Below are positions 7,425 through 15,523 of a stretch of DNA of 34,762 nt, one piece after another. The notes under the pieces were generated by a model, which saw only the letters and a list, made by a program, of their open reading frames with translations, made no database searches and was not told the DNA's origin. The stretch is from assembly GCA_036393335.1 (NCBI GenBank), contig DASWHD010000036.1, forward strand, positions 1-34,762, written 5' to 3'. The stretch comes from DASWHD01 sp036393335 (GTDB lineage: Bacteria > CG2-30-53-67 > CG2-30-70-394). Position 1 is the stretch's first letter, and the number at the start of each line of letters is the position of its first letter. The position numbers were made by a program, and so were the translations under genes.

Positions 7425-8741
7425 ATGACCCTGCTTGCGCCCGCCGATTTTTCGATCCTCCAGCTCGGGACCTGCCGCATCGACTCGCCGGTGCACACCA
7501 CCGAGTTCATCTCGGATGAGGAGCGCGTGCTGTACAACGTCTTCCGCCAGGGGGTGCGGTGCTATCAGGAGCGCGGCGAGGAGTTGCCCGGGTTCGAGCA
7601 GGCAGGGCCGCGCCGGCTGATCTACTTCGACCCCTCGAAGGTAAAGGCGGCGATCGTCTCCTGCGGCGGCCTTTGCCCGGGGATCAACGACGTGATCCGC
7701 GCCCTGGTGATGTGCCTCCACTACCGCTACGGGGTGCGCAACATTCTGGGCATCCGTTACGGCTATCAGGGGCTCGTGCCGAGCTATGGCCACGATGTCT
7801 GGGAGCTCGACCCCAAGATGGTGGCCCACATCCACACCTCGGGAGGCTCCTTCCTAAGCTCGTCCCGCGGTGAGCAGGACATCGGCGTCATGGTCGACGC
7901 CCTGGAGCGGATGAACGTCAACATCCTGTTTTGCATCGGCGGTGACGGCACGCTACGCGGCGCCCACCGCCTCCATGAGGAGATCACCGCCCGGCGCCTG
8001 AAGATCGCGGTGGTCGGTCTGCCCAAGACCATCGACAACGACATGTGCTACATCGAGAAGACCTTCGGTTACGAGACCGCCTTCACCGTCGGGATCGACG
8101 CCATCCGCAGCGCCCACTCGGAGGCCGAAGGGGCGCCCAACGGCATCGGCCTGGTGAAGCTGATGGGACGCCACTCCGGCTACTTGGCGGCGAGCGCGGC
8201 CCTGGCCCTCAACGATGCCAACTTCGTGCTGGTCCCCGAGGTGGGGTTCGATCTCGAGGGGCCGAACGGCCTGCTGGAGGCGTTGCGAGCGCGCCTGTCC
8301 CGGCGCCACCACGCCGTGATCTTGGCCGCCGAGGGTGCGGGTCAGGAATTCTTCCACTCCGCGGAGCGTCACGACGCCTCCGGCAATGTGCGCCTCAACG
8401 ACATCGGCGTATTCCTCAAGGAGCGGATCAACGGCTACTTCCGCGGGATCGGCATGGAGGTGAACCTCAAGTACATCGACCCGAGCTACATCGTCCGGTC
8501 CACCCCGGCCAACGCCTCCGACTCCATCTACTGCCTGCTGCTCGCCTTCAACGCGGTGCACGCCGCCATGGCGGGCAAGACCGACATGGTGGTGGGAAAG
8601 TGGAACAACGTCTTCACCCACGTACCGATCGCGGCGGTGGTGTCGCGGCGCAACTCGATCTCTCCCGACGGCACCCTGTGGCAGAGCGTGCTGGAGGTCA
8701 CCGGGCAGCCGCCGTCGATGGTGAATGACGGCGGGCGGTAG
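7425..8741 (+). CDS. pfkA: 6-phosphofructokinase, ATP-type long (plant/TP0108-like) form
   Basis: 438 residues, longer than the classical 320-residue bacterial PfkA and typical of the group that includes plant ATP-PFKs and spirochaete TP0108. It phosphorylates fructose-6-phosphate at C1. Key motifs: GGLCPGIND (81-89), GGDGT (172-176), PKTIDND (200-206) with the catalytic Asp, GRHSG (248-252) and PEVGF (271-275). GGDGT with Gly after the Asp argues for ATP and against pyrophosphate as donor; PPi enzymes usually have GGDD. PKTIDND occurs in both groups, so the donor is inferred. The ATG is set by AAGGAGA six bases upstream. The divergent phosphorylase makes a glycogen-to-glycolysis pair. There is no clear terminator in the 96 bases before the convergent kinase gene. 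Confidence 0.93.
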   Translation: MTLLAPADFSILQLGTCRIDSPVHTTEFISDEERVLYNVFRQGVRCYQERGEELPGFEQAGPRRLIYFDPSKVKAAIVSCGGLCPGINDVIRALVMCLHYRYGVRNILGIRYGYQGLVPSYGHDVWELDPKMVAHIHTSGGSFLSSSRGEQDIGVMVDALERMNVNILFCIGGDGTLRGAHRLHEEITARRLKIAVVGLPKTIDNDMCYIEKTFGYETAFTVGIDAIRSAHSEAEGAPNGIGLVKLMGRHSGYLAASAALALNDANFVLVPEVGFDLEGPNGLLEALRARLSRRHHAVILAAEGAGQEFFHSAERHDASGNVRLNDIGVFLKERINGYFRGIGMEVNLKYIDPSYIVRSTPANASDSIYCLLLAFNAVHAAMAGKTDMVVGKWNNVFTHVPIAAVVSRRNSISPDGTLWQSVLEVTGQPPSMVNDGGR

Positions 8742-8837
8742 ATAGCGTGCGGTCGCCGATGCCCGTCAACCGAACCGTGGGGGGCTCTTATCCATCGTAG
8801 CGCTCGCCCTGCCTGTAACGGACCGCGGGGACGCCGC

Positions 8838-10115
8838 CTATCGATTTCCCCACACCGGCAGGTGGACGGTGAAACAGGTGCCACCTTCGGGCATGGGCGC
8901 GACATGGATCGACCCGTCGTGCTCGGTCACGATGCGTTGTGTGATGGAGAGACCCAGGCCGGTCCCCGTGCCCGGCGGCTTGGTGGTGAAGAACGGATCG
9001 AACAGCCGTGGCAGATGGCGTTCCGGAATGCCACTGCCGGTGTCGATGACGCGCACGTCCACTTCGCTGCCGGTCGCTGTCGCAATCACCCGGATCTGTC
9101 GGACCGTTTGCCCCTCCAGGGCGTGGCCCGCGTTCACCAGCAGGTTGAGGAAGACCTGTTGTAGCTGCTCCGGTACCGCGCGCAGGTCGGGCAGGTCGTC
9201 GGGGATCTCCAGGACGACCTCGATGCGGTGCTTTTCGAAGCGGTGCCGGAGGAAGGTGACGGCCTGGTCGAGGATGTCATGCAGGCGGGTCGGCACCAGC
9301 TCCGCCTCCTCCGGCCGGGCGAAGCGCAGGACCTGCCAGACGAGGTTGGTGATGCGCTCGGTTTGCCGCACGATCGTGTCCAGCTCGCGGCGGTGCGGGC
9401 TGTCCGGTGGCAGTTCGGAGCGCAGCCAGTCGGCCGTGCCGGAAATGATGTTCAGCGGGGTGCCGATCTCGTGAGCGAGACCCGAGGCGAGCTCGCCGAT
9501 GAGCACAAAACGCCCGGAACGGATCAGCTCCTGGGTGCGCCGCTCCACCATGGCCTGCAGGTTGTCCGCATACCCTTGCAGGGTCTTGTTGGCATCATCG
9601 AGCTTGCGGGTATGGAGCTCGAGGTAGCGATCCAGGGCAAGCTCCTGATCGAGGGTCATCAGCCGGGTGAGCGACGTCGTGGCCTTCAGCATCGCCTGCG
9701 GGTTCCCCGCGTGGATGCGGGCGATATGCGGCAGGAGGAGCTGCATCAGAATGTTGAAGCTGCCCAGGTACCACCGCGTATCGAGGCCGAGCTCGAGGTG
9801 GCGCTCGCCCACCCGCCGCCGCTTTTCCTGATATGCGGCGCCATAGTCGCCGGCGAACATCTCCCGCAAATACGTGAGAAGAATTCCGCGCAGCCGGTCT
9901 ATCCGACCGGGTTCGTCCAGGAGGGGGCGCAGGGGCGCGAAGCGGAGCAGATGGCGGTAGAACGCCTCGACGACCTCTGGCAGATACGGCTCGATCTCGC
10001 TGCTCAGCTCACGGAGCCGCCGCGCATCGGCATCCGTGAAGCGCAGAAAACGCCGCCGCGGTTGGGATTCCGGCGGTCGCTGCGGTGACGGGGCGGAGTG
10101 CGCAGTCTCGGCCAC
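8838..10115 (-). CDS. Globin-coupled sensor histidine kinase
   Basis: 425 residues, no transmembrane segment, so cytoplasmic. Residues about 22-165 form a protoglobin-type sensor: FTDADARRLREL, an EAFYRHLL helix and VGERHLELGLDTRWYLGSFN, where His106 fits the proximal heme ligand of globin-coupled sensors. A linker helix (about 166-200) leads to a HisKA domain with phospho-acceptor His215 in LAHEIGTPLNII, and a HATPase_c domain with N-box Asn324/Asn328, DTGSGIP (358-364), DPFFTT and GTGLGL (384-389). It should bind heme and signal O2, NO or CO to a response regulator; the ligand is an inference. The partner is the sigma-54 activator encoded 200 bases upstream on the same strand. The start is GTG with only a weak ribosome site. 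Confidence 0.9.
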   Translation of the reverse strand: MAETAHSAPSPQRPPESQPRRRFLRFTDADARRLRELSSEIEPYLPEVVEAFYRHLLRFAPLRPLLDEPGRIDRLRGILLTYLREMFAGDYGAAYQEKRRRVGERHLELGLDTRWYLGSFNILMQLLLPHIARIHAGNPQAMLKATTSLTRLMTLDQELALDRYLELHTRKLDDANKTLQGYADNLQAMVERRTQELIRSGRFVLIGELASGLAHEIGTPLNIISGTADWLRSELPPDSPHRRELDTIVRQTERITNLVWQVLRFARPEEAELVPTRLHDILDQAVTFLRHRFEKHRIEVVLEIPDDLPDLRAVPEQLQQVFLNLLVNAGHALEGQTVRQIRVIATATGSEVDVRVIDTGSGIPERHLPRLFDPFFTTKPPGTGTGLGLSITQRIVTEHDGSIHVAPMPEGGTCFTVHLPVWGNR

Positions 10116-10198
10116 AGGCTAGCTGCCCTCGCCCACTAAGGGCCGTGGCACCCGTCCGCCCGGGGATGGAGCCGGGCCGGTGTTGGACGCCCATGCCC

Positions 10199-10224
10199 TG
10201 CACGAAGATGTTCCTCGTCGTGCA
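10199..10224 (-). repeat. Inverted repeat in the gap between activator and kinase genes
   Basis: A 7-bp perfect stem (10199-10205 with 10218-10224) closes a 12-base loop inside the 200-base gap between the two genes of the two-component pair. There is no T-run, so it is not a normal intrinsic terminator. It could be an mRNA stability or processing hairpin that sets the ratio of regulator to kinase. The rest of the gap shows no gene. Confidence 0.4.
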
Positions 10225-10315
10225 AGTCTGAGCCCGCGGGCCCGCCCGTCGCGGGGTGCTGGCTCGGGCAACGACACGGCCAGGAGCTCTGGGTAGTGGC
10301 TCCCTGTGAGGAAGT

Positions 10316-11698
10316 TCATGGTGGAATTTGGGCCTGGACCCGCCCACTCTCCTGCTCCTCGAAGCCGTACTCTTTGATCTTGCGGTACAGGGTCCGGCGG
10401 TCGATGCCGAGGATTTCCGCCACCTTTACCCGATGCCAGTTGTGGCGTTCGAGGGTGGCATGGATGTGCCGCCGCTCGAGCTCGGCGAGAGGCAGGTCTG
10501 CGGTCTCGCCCAGGCTCGTATGATCCGTCACGGCACCGGTGAGCCGCGACGGCAAACAGTCGATCTGCAGGCGCTCGCCGCGGCACAGGACGACGCCGCG
10601 CTCGATCACGTTCTCGAGCTGACGGACATTGCCGGGCCAGTCGTAGTCGAGAAGGATGCGCATCACCTCGGGATCGATACTGGTCACCTGCCGCTGGTTA
10701 TTGTGGGCGTGTTTTTGGAGGAAATGCTCGGCCAGCAGCGGGATGTCCTCGCGGCGCGCCGCGAGGGGCGGGAGGGTGACCGTGATCACCCCCAGCCGGT
10801 AGAAAAGGTCCTCGCGGAAACGACCGGTTTCCATCTCCTCTTCGAGGTCACGGTGAGTGGCGGCGAGCACCCGGAAGTTGACCGGGACGGTCTCGTTGCT
10901 ACCGACACGCCGCACCTCACGCTCCTGAATCACGCGCAGCAGCTTGACCTGCAGACCCTCTTCCATGTCGCCGATCTCGTCGAGAAACACGGTGCCGCCG
11001 CCGGCCTCCTCGAAGATCCCCTTCTTATCCCGTTCGGCGCCGGTGAACGCACCCTTCACGTGGCCGAACAGCTCGCTCTCCAAGAGTTGCTCGGGGATGG
11101 CGGAGCAGTTGATGGGAATGAATGGTGCCGCGCGGCGCGGGCTGTTGTAGTGGATGGCGCGGGCGACCAACTCCTTGCCGGTGCCCGAGGCGCCGGTGAT
11201 CAAGACGTTGGAGCGTGTCGGGGCGATCTGTTCGATGAGCTCGAAGATGTGCTGCATCGCCGGGCTCTTGCCCAGGATGTTGGCGAACTGAAAGCGGTCC
11301 TCCACCTGCCGCTGCAGCGTGTTGACCCGCTGGCGGAGCCGGCGTTCCTCCTCGATCCGTTGCAGGATGAGCTCGATCTCATCCATCTTGAACGGCTTGG
11401 AGATGTAGTCGGTGGCACCGGCCCGCATCGCCTCCACCGCCATCTGTACCGATCCGAAGGCGGTCATGACCACCACCGAGCAGTCCGGGTGGTGGGACTT
11501 CACCTCGTGGGTGAGCTCCACGCCGCTCATCTCCGGCATCCGGACGTCGGTGATCACGACGTCGACCGGGCAGCGTTCGAGCGCCGCGAGGGCCGCATGA
11601 CCGCCCGATGCCTCCTCCACCTCATCGCCGCGACCCTCCAGAAAGCGGGCGAGCATCTCCCGCATCTGGGCGTCGTCATCGGTGATCAGGACGTGCAT
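10316..11698 (-). CDS. NtrC-family sigma-54-dependent response regulator
   Basis: 460 residues. Receiver domain (1-120) with acidic pocket Asp7-Asp8-Asp9, phospho-acceptor Asp51 and Lys101. AAA+ domain (about 138-375) with Walker A GASGTGKE (169-176), the sigma-54 contact loop GAFTGA (216-221), Walker B FLDEIG (238-243) and [11 protein letters not shown]. Fis-type helix-turn-helix at about 424-445 ([18 protein letters not shown]). It hydrolyses ATP to open sigma-54 promoters when phosphorylated. It lies upstream of the globin-coupled kinase on the same strand, so the two form a cognate pair. Targets are unknown; no convincing sigma-54 promoter was found close by. The ATG at 11698 is the natural start of the receiver domain, though the ribosome site is weak. 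Confidence 0.95.
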   Translation of the reverse strand: MHVLITDDDAQMREMLARFLEGRGDEVEEASGGHAALAALERCPVDVVITDVRMPEMSGVELTHEVKSHHPDCSVVVMTAFGSVQMAVEAMRAGATDYISKPFKMDEIELILQRIEEERRLRQRVNTLQRQVEDRFQFANILGKSPAMQHIFELIEQIAPTRSNVLITGASGTGKELVARAIHYNSPRRAAPFIPINCSAIPEQLLESELFGHVKGAFTGAERDKKGIFEEAGGGTVFLDEIGDMEEGLQVKLLRVIQEREVRRVGSNETVPVNFRVLAATHRDLEEEMETGRFREDLFYRLGVITVTLPPLAARREDIPLLAEHFLQKHAHNNQRQVTSIDPEVMRILLDYDWPGNVRQLENVIERGVVLCRGERLQIDCLPSRLTGAVTDHTSLGETADLPLAELERRHIHATLERHNWHRVKVAEILGIDRRTLYRKIKEYGFEEQESGRVQAQIPP

Positions 11699-11740
11699 GA
11701 GACGGTTGTCTTGAAAAAGACCGAATTAAAGGAGTTTTTT

Positions 11741-11769
11741 ATCATGAGAGAGGGAATTAGCGTAGCCAA
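11741..11769 (-). promoter_or_regulatory. Candidate sigma-70-type promoter for the response regulator gene
   Basis: Read on the minus strand, TTGGCT (11769-11764) and CATGAT (11746-11741) are 17 bases apart. The predicted start would leave a leader of about 35 bases before the regulator ATG. Hexamers match four of six bases each, so this is a weak prediction supported by position. Confidence 0.3.
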
Positions 11770-11852
11770 GGGGAAAGGGGTGCCTTCTGTTTGTAGTTGT
11801 CACCCCAGGGGCGGTGCTTCAACCTATAGACGGTGTGGGGGGACGTAGCTAG

Positions 11853-11928
11853 GCGGGTGTAACTCAGCTGGTAGAGTCCCAGCTTCCCAAGCTGGTTGTC
11901 GCGGGTTCGAATCCCGTCGCCCGCTCCA
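11853..11928 (+). tRNA. tRNA-Gly (anticodon CCC)
   Basis: A complete 76-base cloverleaf. The acceptor arm GCGGGTG (11853-11859) pairs with CGCCCGC (11918-11924), with one G-T wobble. The anticodon stem CCAGC/GCTGG holds the loop TTCCCAA with anticodon CCC at 11886-11888. The T arm GCGGG-TTCGAAT-CCCGT is standard and the CCA end is encoded. It reads GGG codons. It lies between the regulator gene (minus) and a small open frame (plus). A TATAGA at 11825-11830 could be its -10 element, but no -35 fits. Confidence 0.97.
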
Positions 11929-12274
11929 GCCCCTCGCGGTCTATAGTGCCTCTCGAATGCCGGGTGGTCGGCCGTGGAGAGAATCGGGGATCGGCCTGCG
12001 GCACCACATGGGCACCTGCGAGCACAGGTACCCCGAGAGGGTGTCCCGGCTCGCCCTGGAGGCCCGATACAGTGCACCACCGGGTGGTTGACGGTCCGCG
12101 TCAGACTTGCCGTCACGGCACGGGGCTGACGGGCCGGATAGCGACTCGTTCAGCGTCGGGCAGTTCCTATTTAGGTCAACGTATTGCGTGGCTCGTGCGG
12201 GGAGCAGCGAGAGCGGCGCGTGATCTGGTACCCAGATTGCTCTGGGTCGTGTAGACCCCGACTGGGAGGATCTC
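11929..12274. other. Intergenic region between tRNA-Gly and a small ORF
   Basis: About 346 bases without a supported gene. Several short inverted repeats occur, for example ATCTGG-TAC-CCAGAT near 12222-12236, but none has a T-run. I see no integrase, direct repeat of the tRNA 3' end or other sign of an integrated element. It probably carries the promoter of the small downstream gene. Confidence 0.5.
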
Positions 12275-12493
12275 ATGGAACACAAGGATTCACGTGATGG
12301 CGGTAGAGCTACGACCTTGTTCGACCTTGTTGCCGCGATCCAGGACAGCCTCTCTGCGGAAGAGGCAGCCCGTGGCTTCGCCGTCCCTGTGGTGCAGGAT
12401 CTGTTGCGACGGATGGTGCGCCGGCCGCCGCAGGCAGAGGAGTGCTCTGCCTTTTCATGCCCCCTGTTGAGCGCACAGGACACCGCAGCCTGA
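12275..12493 (+). CDS. Small hypothetical protein (72 aa)
   Basis: I do not recognise the product with confidence. A good ribosome site, GGGAGGA, ends four bases before the ATG, and codon use is acceptable for this genome, which supports a real gene. Residues about 14-49 (TTLFDLVAAIQD..., then a run ending VVQDLLRRMVRR) would form two or three helices. This layout is loosely like small soluble proteins of high-GC proteobacteria that carry a DLV-AI and a VV-LL-RSGRV pattern, but the similarity is from memory and weak. The C-terminus has two cysteines (ECSAFSC). There is no signal peptide. It precedes the phosphoesterase by 105 bases on the same strand. Confidence 0.5.
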   Translation: MEHKDSRDGGRATTLFDLVAAIQDSLSAEEAARGFAVPVVQDLLRRMVRRPPQAEECSAFSCPLLSAQDTAA

Positions 12494-12598
12494 CTTCCTC
12501 TCTCCCACCGTGTCCCGCGATCGGCTGGACTACTCCGGCTCGCCCCTCTATGAGTCTGCCGGCGTGGCAACGACGAAGATGCAGGGAGGGACGAGACC

Positions 12599-13081
12599 AT
12601 GCGTATTGGGGTGATCGCCGACACCCATGACCAGCTCCCGTGCGAGGTCATGGACCTCTTCAAGGGGGTGGATCACATCATCCATGCGGGGGATATCTGC
12701 GGTCCCGAGGTAATCTGCGCCTTGCAGGCCGTGGCGCCCACCACCGTGGTGCGGGGGAACAACGACCTGCTCCCCGACGTGGCCCGCCTACCCGCGGTCT
12801 ATGATCTGGAGTTGGACGGCCACCGCCTGCGAGTCATCCACGACGTGGCGGAGCTCTGCGGGGATCCATGTGCCGACGGGGTCGTCTGTGTAGTCTCCGG
12901 TCATTCCCACCAGCCGCAGAACGACCGTGTCGGTGCCACCCTCTACTTCAACCCGGGTGCGGCCGGCCCTCGACGACGCGGCCGTCCGCGCTCCGTCGGC
13001 ATCCTGACCCTGGATGCGCATGGTGTCGCCGGCGAGGTGGTAGAGTTCGTCGCCGCCCAGGATCGCCTTTGCCGGGGGTGA
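12599..13081 (+). CDS. YfcE/MJ0936-type metallophosphoesterase
   Basis: 160 residues, the normal size for this compact family of calcineurin-like phosphodiesterases. Metal ligands are all visible: Asp8 and His10 in ADTHD, Asp32 in HAGDI, Asn54 in RGNND, His81 in VIHD, and His102 and His104 in GHSHQP, followed by NPGAAG. The enzyme should bind two Mn2+ or similar ions and hydrolyse phosphodiesters; the physiological substrate of the family is not settled. One oddity is Asp in place of the usual Gly after His81. It is cytoplasmic. The ATG is fixed by AGGGAGGG about nine bases upstream. It lies between two genes of unknown function on the same strand. Confidence 0.92.
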   Translation: MRIGVIADTHDQLPCEVMDLFKGVDHIIHAGDICGPEVICALQAVAPTTVVRGNNDLLPDVARLPAVYDLELDGHRLRVIHDVAELCGDPCADGVVCVVSGHSHQPQNDRVGATLYFNPGAAGPRRRGRPRSVGILTLDAHGVAGEVVEFVAAQDRLCRG

Positions 13082-13315
13082 TGGGCCGCTCGCCCGCGTC
13101 TCACCCATCTTTTCCGCGCTTGCGGCGCCGCCCAAGCGACTGCATCGCCCTGGTGTCCGGCGAGGGTGGTCTGGAGCTTGCAGCACGGGGGAGCGAAACA
13201 TGTCTCTTCAAGCGATAACACATGGCTTGTCAACGGGTTTTATGACGCGTCTCCGTCGATGACCTGTCCGAACTTCCCAACACCCGCACCTGATTCACAA
13301 CAACGAGGTATCGTG

Positions 13316-14131
13316 ATGTCCGTCCTAACCAACTATGTCGAGCGACTCGAGAGGAGCATTGAGCGCAACCAGGCCATTCTCGAAAACGACATCGGTGAGT
13401 TCGAAGACCTCTGCAACCGCGGGGTCGAGCTCGGCGACGCCGCCGTCTTGCGCCAGGCAGAGAAGTTCTACAAGCGGGCATTGGCCCGCTTCAAGGAGAT
13501 CGAACAGGTTGAGCAGGTGTTGCGCGGTCCAAAGTACCGCGGCCTGATTAGCCGGGTGCCGCAGCGAGAGACCATACTGCTGACCATCCGCGGCCGCTAT
13601 CATCAGGCGTACAGTCGGGTCGAGCGCTGGCGGCGCAACGATCCTTCCCAGACCCAGGACGAACCGGAACCGCGGCAGGATCGAGGCATGCCCTTCGAGT
13701 CTCCGCAGCGCGTAGACGCGCTGCATGATCTCCTTAATGAAAACGACCGGAGCCCGGACGGCGTTCCGATGGCCATCTCGTACATTGTCCTCCAGGGAGA
13801 CCCGCGTACCCTGCGTGAGATCCCAGTGGATGGGACCGGGATCGGCGAACGCGATGTCATCGAACGCAGCGCCGATACCGAGGTGCGGGTGGCGCTCCAC
13901 CACCCCGCCGCCCTCTCCGCGGAGGTGATCGAGCGGGTGGTGCGCAAACGGTTCTTCTCCGTAGAAGGGTACCGGATTCGCGCGGTGGTCTACCGACTGT
14001 CCGTACCCGGCGACTTGCACTCTCCGTTCCTCTCGGCGATTCGCCTCAACCTGCCGCGGGTGGGAAACTGCGAAGTCCTAACCCTCAACCCCCTCGATGT
14101 GGGAGTCGGGCTCGCCGGCAGTCTCGCGTAA
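13316..14131 (+). CDS. Hypothetical coiled-coil protein (271 aa)
   Basis: I do not recognise this protein. The ATG at 13316 is chosen because GAGG precedes it by seven bases and because the preceding in-frame 50 codons look non-coding. Residues about 1-95 are strongly helical and charged (YVERLERSIERNQ, FYKRALARFKEIEQ), probably a coiled coil or helical hairpin. Residues 100-125 form a polar linker. Residues about 126-271 look like an alpha/beta domain with a run of hydrophobic strands (MAISYIVLQG, RIRAVVYRLSVPG). There is no signal peptide or membrane helix. Its end overlaps the convergent selA gene by 54 bases. The codon bias matches the neighbours, so it is likely a resident gene. Confidence 0.75.
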   Translation: MSVLTNYVERLERSIERNQAILENDIGEFEDLCNRGVELGDAAVLRQAEKFYKRALARFKEIEQVEQVLRGPKYRGLISRVPQRETILLTIRGRYHQAYSRVERWRRNDPSQTQDEPEPRQDRGMPFESPQRVDALHDLLNENDRSPDGVPMAISYIVLQGDPRTLREIPVDGTGIGERDVIERSADTEVRVALHHPAALSAEVIERVVRKRFFSVEGYRIRAVVYRLSVPGDLHSPFLSAIRLNLPRVGNCEVLTLNPLDVGVGLAGSLA

Positions 14132-15523
14132 CCGGCGCACCAGCGCCGCACCGTCGCCCGGAAACAGGCAGCGGACGTCGACCAGTAGCTCCCCGTCCTG
14201 GATGCGGCCGACCACCGGTGGTGTCCCTGCGCGGAGGCGGACCTCTAGCCAAGCCGGGGTCCAAGCCGGGTGATGAATCGCGACGCCGAAGCTGGGCAGC
14301 AGGACGCTCGCCTGTGCCCCGCCACCGACCTGGGACGAGGTGGCACGCCTGGCAAAGGTGAAGGGCGGGGAACAGTCGGTGCGCAGCCGGCGCAAGAGCC
14401 GGTCGGCGCGCCGGCGCAGAGTGGCGGCATCGGCCCGCAGCATCCCCAGCGTCGGATTTCGGTGGGGCAGATCGTCCGGGGAGAGATAGTCCCGTAGGAC
14501 GACCTCCAACGCGGCAAGGGTGAGCTTGTCGATGCGCAGGGCGCGGGCGAGGGGATTGTTGCGCATCCGCTCGATGTGCGCCCGGCGTCCGACGGCGATC
14601 CCCGCCTGGGGGCCACCTAGGAGCTTGTCGCCGCTGAACGTGACGACATCCGCGCCGGCCTGCACCGCCTCCTGTACCGTTGGCTCCGGCACCAGGCCCA
14701 GCCTTGCCAGCGACAGGAGGCTGCCGCTACCCAGGTCCTCCAGCAGCAGCAGGCCACGCTGGTGTGCGATGGGGGAAAGTTCTGCCACGGAGACCTGTTG
14801 GGCAAAGCCGATCTGCCGGAAGTTGCTCTGGTGGACCTTGAGATAGGCGCCGGTGTCCGCATGGGTAGCACCGACGTAGTCCCGAGGGTGGGTCTTGTTC
14901 GTGGTGCCGACCTCGACCAGCCGCGCGCCGCTCTTGGCGATGACGTCGGGGATGCGGAACGAGCCACCGATCTCCACCAGCTCGCCGCGTGACACCACGA
15001 CTTCGTCCCCTGCCGCAAGGCTGTCGAGCATCAACAGGACCGCCGCGGCGTTGTTGTTCACCACCACCGCCGCCTCGGCGCCGGTCAGCTCGCGCAGCAA
15101 GGCCTCCACGTGATCCTGGCGGCTGCCGCGCCGGCCATTGGCGAGGTCGTACTCCAGGTTCGAGTAGCCGCCCGCCACCGCGGCCATGTGCTCCAGGGCG
15201 TGGACCGGCAGCGGTGCGCGTCCCAAATTGGTGTGCAGGACGACCCCCGTGCCGTTGACCACCCGCTGCAACGCAGGGCTGGCGGCCCGGCGCAGGGCCG
15301 TAGCCAGCCGCGTCAGCCATTCCTCCCGCGACGGTGCCATGCCACCGTTCTGGATCGCCCGCCGGCCGGCGTGGATCGCGCGGCGGATCACAGCCACCCG
15401 CAGTCGGTGGGGTAGGGCGGCGAACGCGGCGAGCTCCGGCCAGTGCAGGACGTCGTCGACGGCGGGGAGCCGCCGCAGGCGTTCGTGCACGCTCTCCGCC
15501 AGGGAGGGGGTGCGCGAGCTCAC
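14078..15523 (-). CDS. selA: L-seryl-tRNA(Sec) selenium transferase
   Basis: 481 residues, close to the usual length. SelA converts seryl-tRNA(Sec) to selenocysteyl-tRNA(Sec) using selenophosphate and pyridoxal phosphate. Family motifs: VNGTGVVLHTNLGRAPL (about 89-105), GSRQDHVEALL, NNNAAAVLL, EVGTTNKTH, EDLGSGSL and the PLP site TFSGDKLLGGPQAG with Lys300. The GTG at 15523 overlaps the TGA of the upstream thyX-like gene (GTGA), and GGAGG lies five bases before it, so translation is probably coupled. The longer open frame upstream is the thyX gene read in another frame. Presence of selA implies that the organism uses selenocysteine; selB, selC, selD and a selenoprotein are not in the window. 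The 3' end overlaps the convergent coiled-coil gene. Confidence 0.95.
   Translation of the reverse strand: MSSRTPSLAESVHERLRRLPAVDDVLHWPELAAFAALPHRLRVAVIRRAIHAGRRAIQNGGMAPSREEWLTRLATALRRAASPALQRVVNGTGVVLHTNLGRAPLPVHALEHMAAVAGGYSNLEYDLANGRRGSRQDHVEALLRELTGAEAAVVVNNNAAAVLLMLDSLAAGDEVVVSRGELVEIGGSFRIPDVIAKSGARLVEVGTTNKTHPRDYVGATHADTGAYLKVHQSNFRQIGFAQQVSVAELSPIAHQRGLLLLEDLGSGSLLSLARLGLVPEPTVQEAVQAGADVVTFSGDKLLGGPQAGIAVGRRAHIERMRNNPLARALRIDKLTLAALEVVLRDYLSPDDLPHRNPTLGMLRADAATLRRRADRLLRRLRTDCSPPFTFARRATSSQVGGGAQASVLLPSFGVAIHHPAWTPAWLEVRLRAGTPPVVGRIQDGELLVDVRCLFPGDGAALVRRLRETAGEPDSHIEGVEG

Noticed and set aside
10328..11848. A 506-codon plus-strand frame opposite the sigma-54 activator
   Set aside because: It is the antisense shadow of the regulator gene, which has every expected motif; the frame itself has none.
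11744..11848. A 34-codon plus-strand ORF preceded by AAAGGAG
   Set aside because: The ribosome-like site is good, but it lies over the likely promoter of the regulator gene on the other strand, ends just before the tRNA and has no recognisable product. Probably chance.
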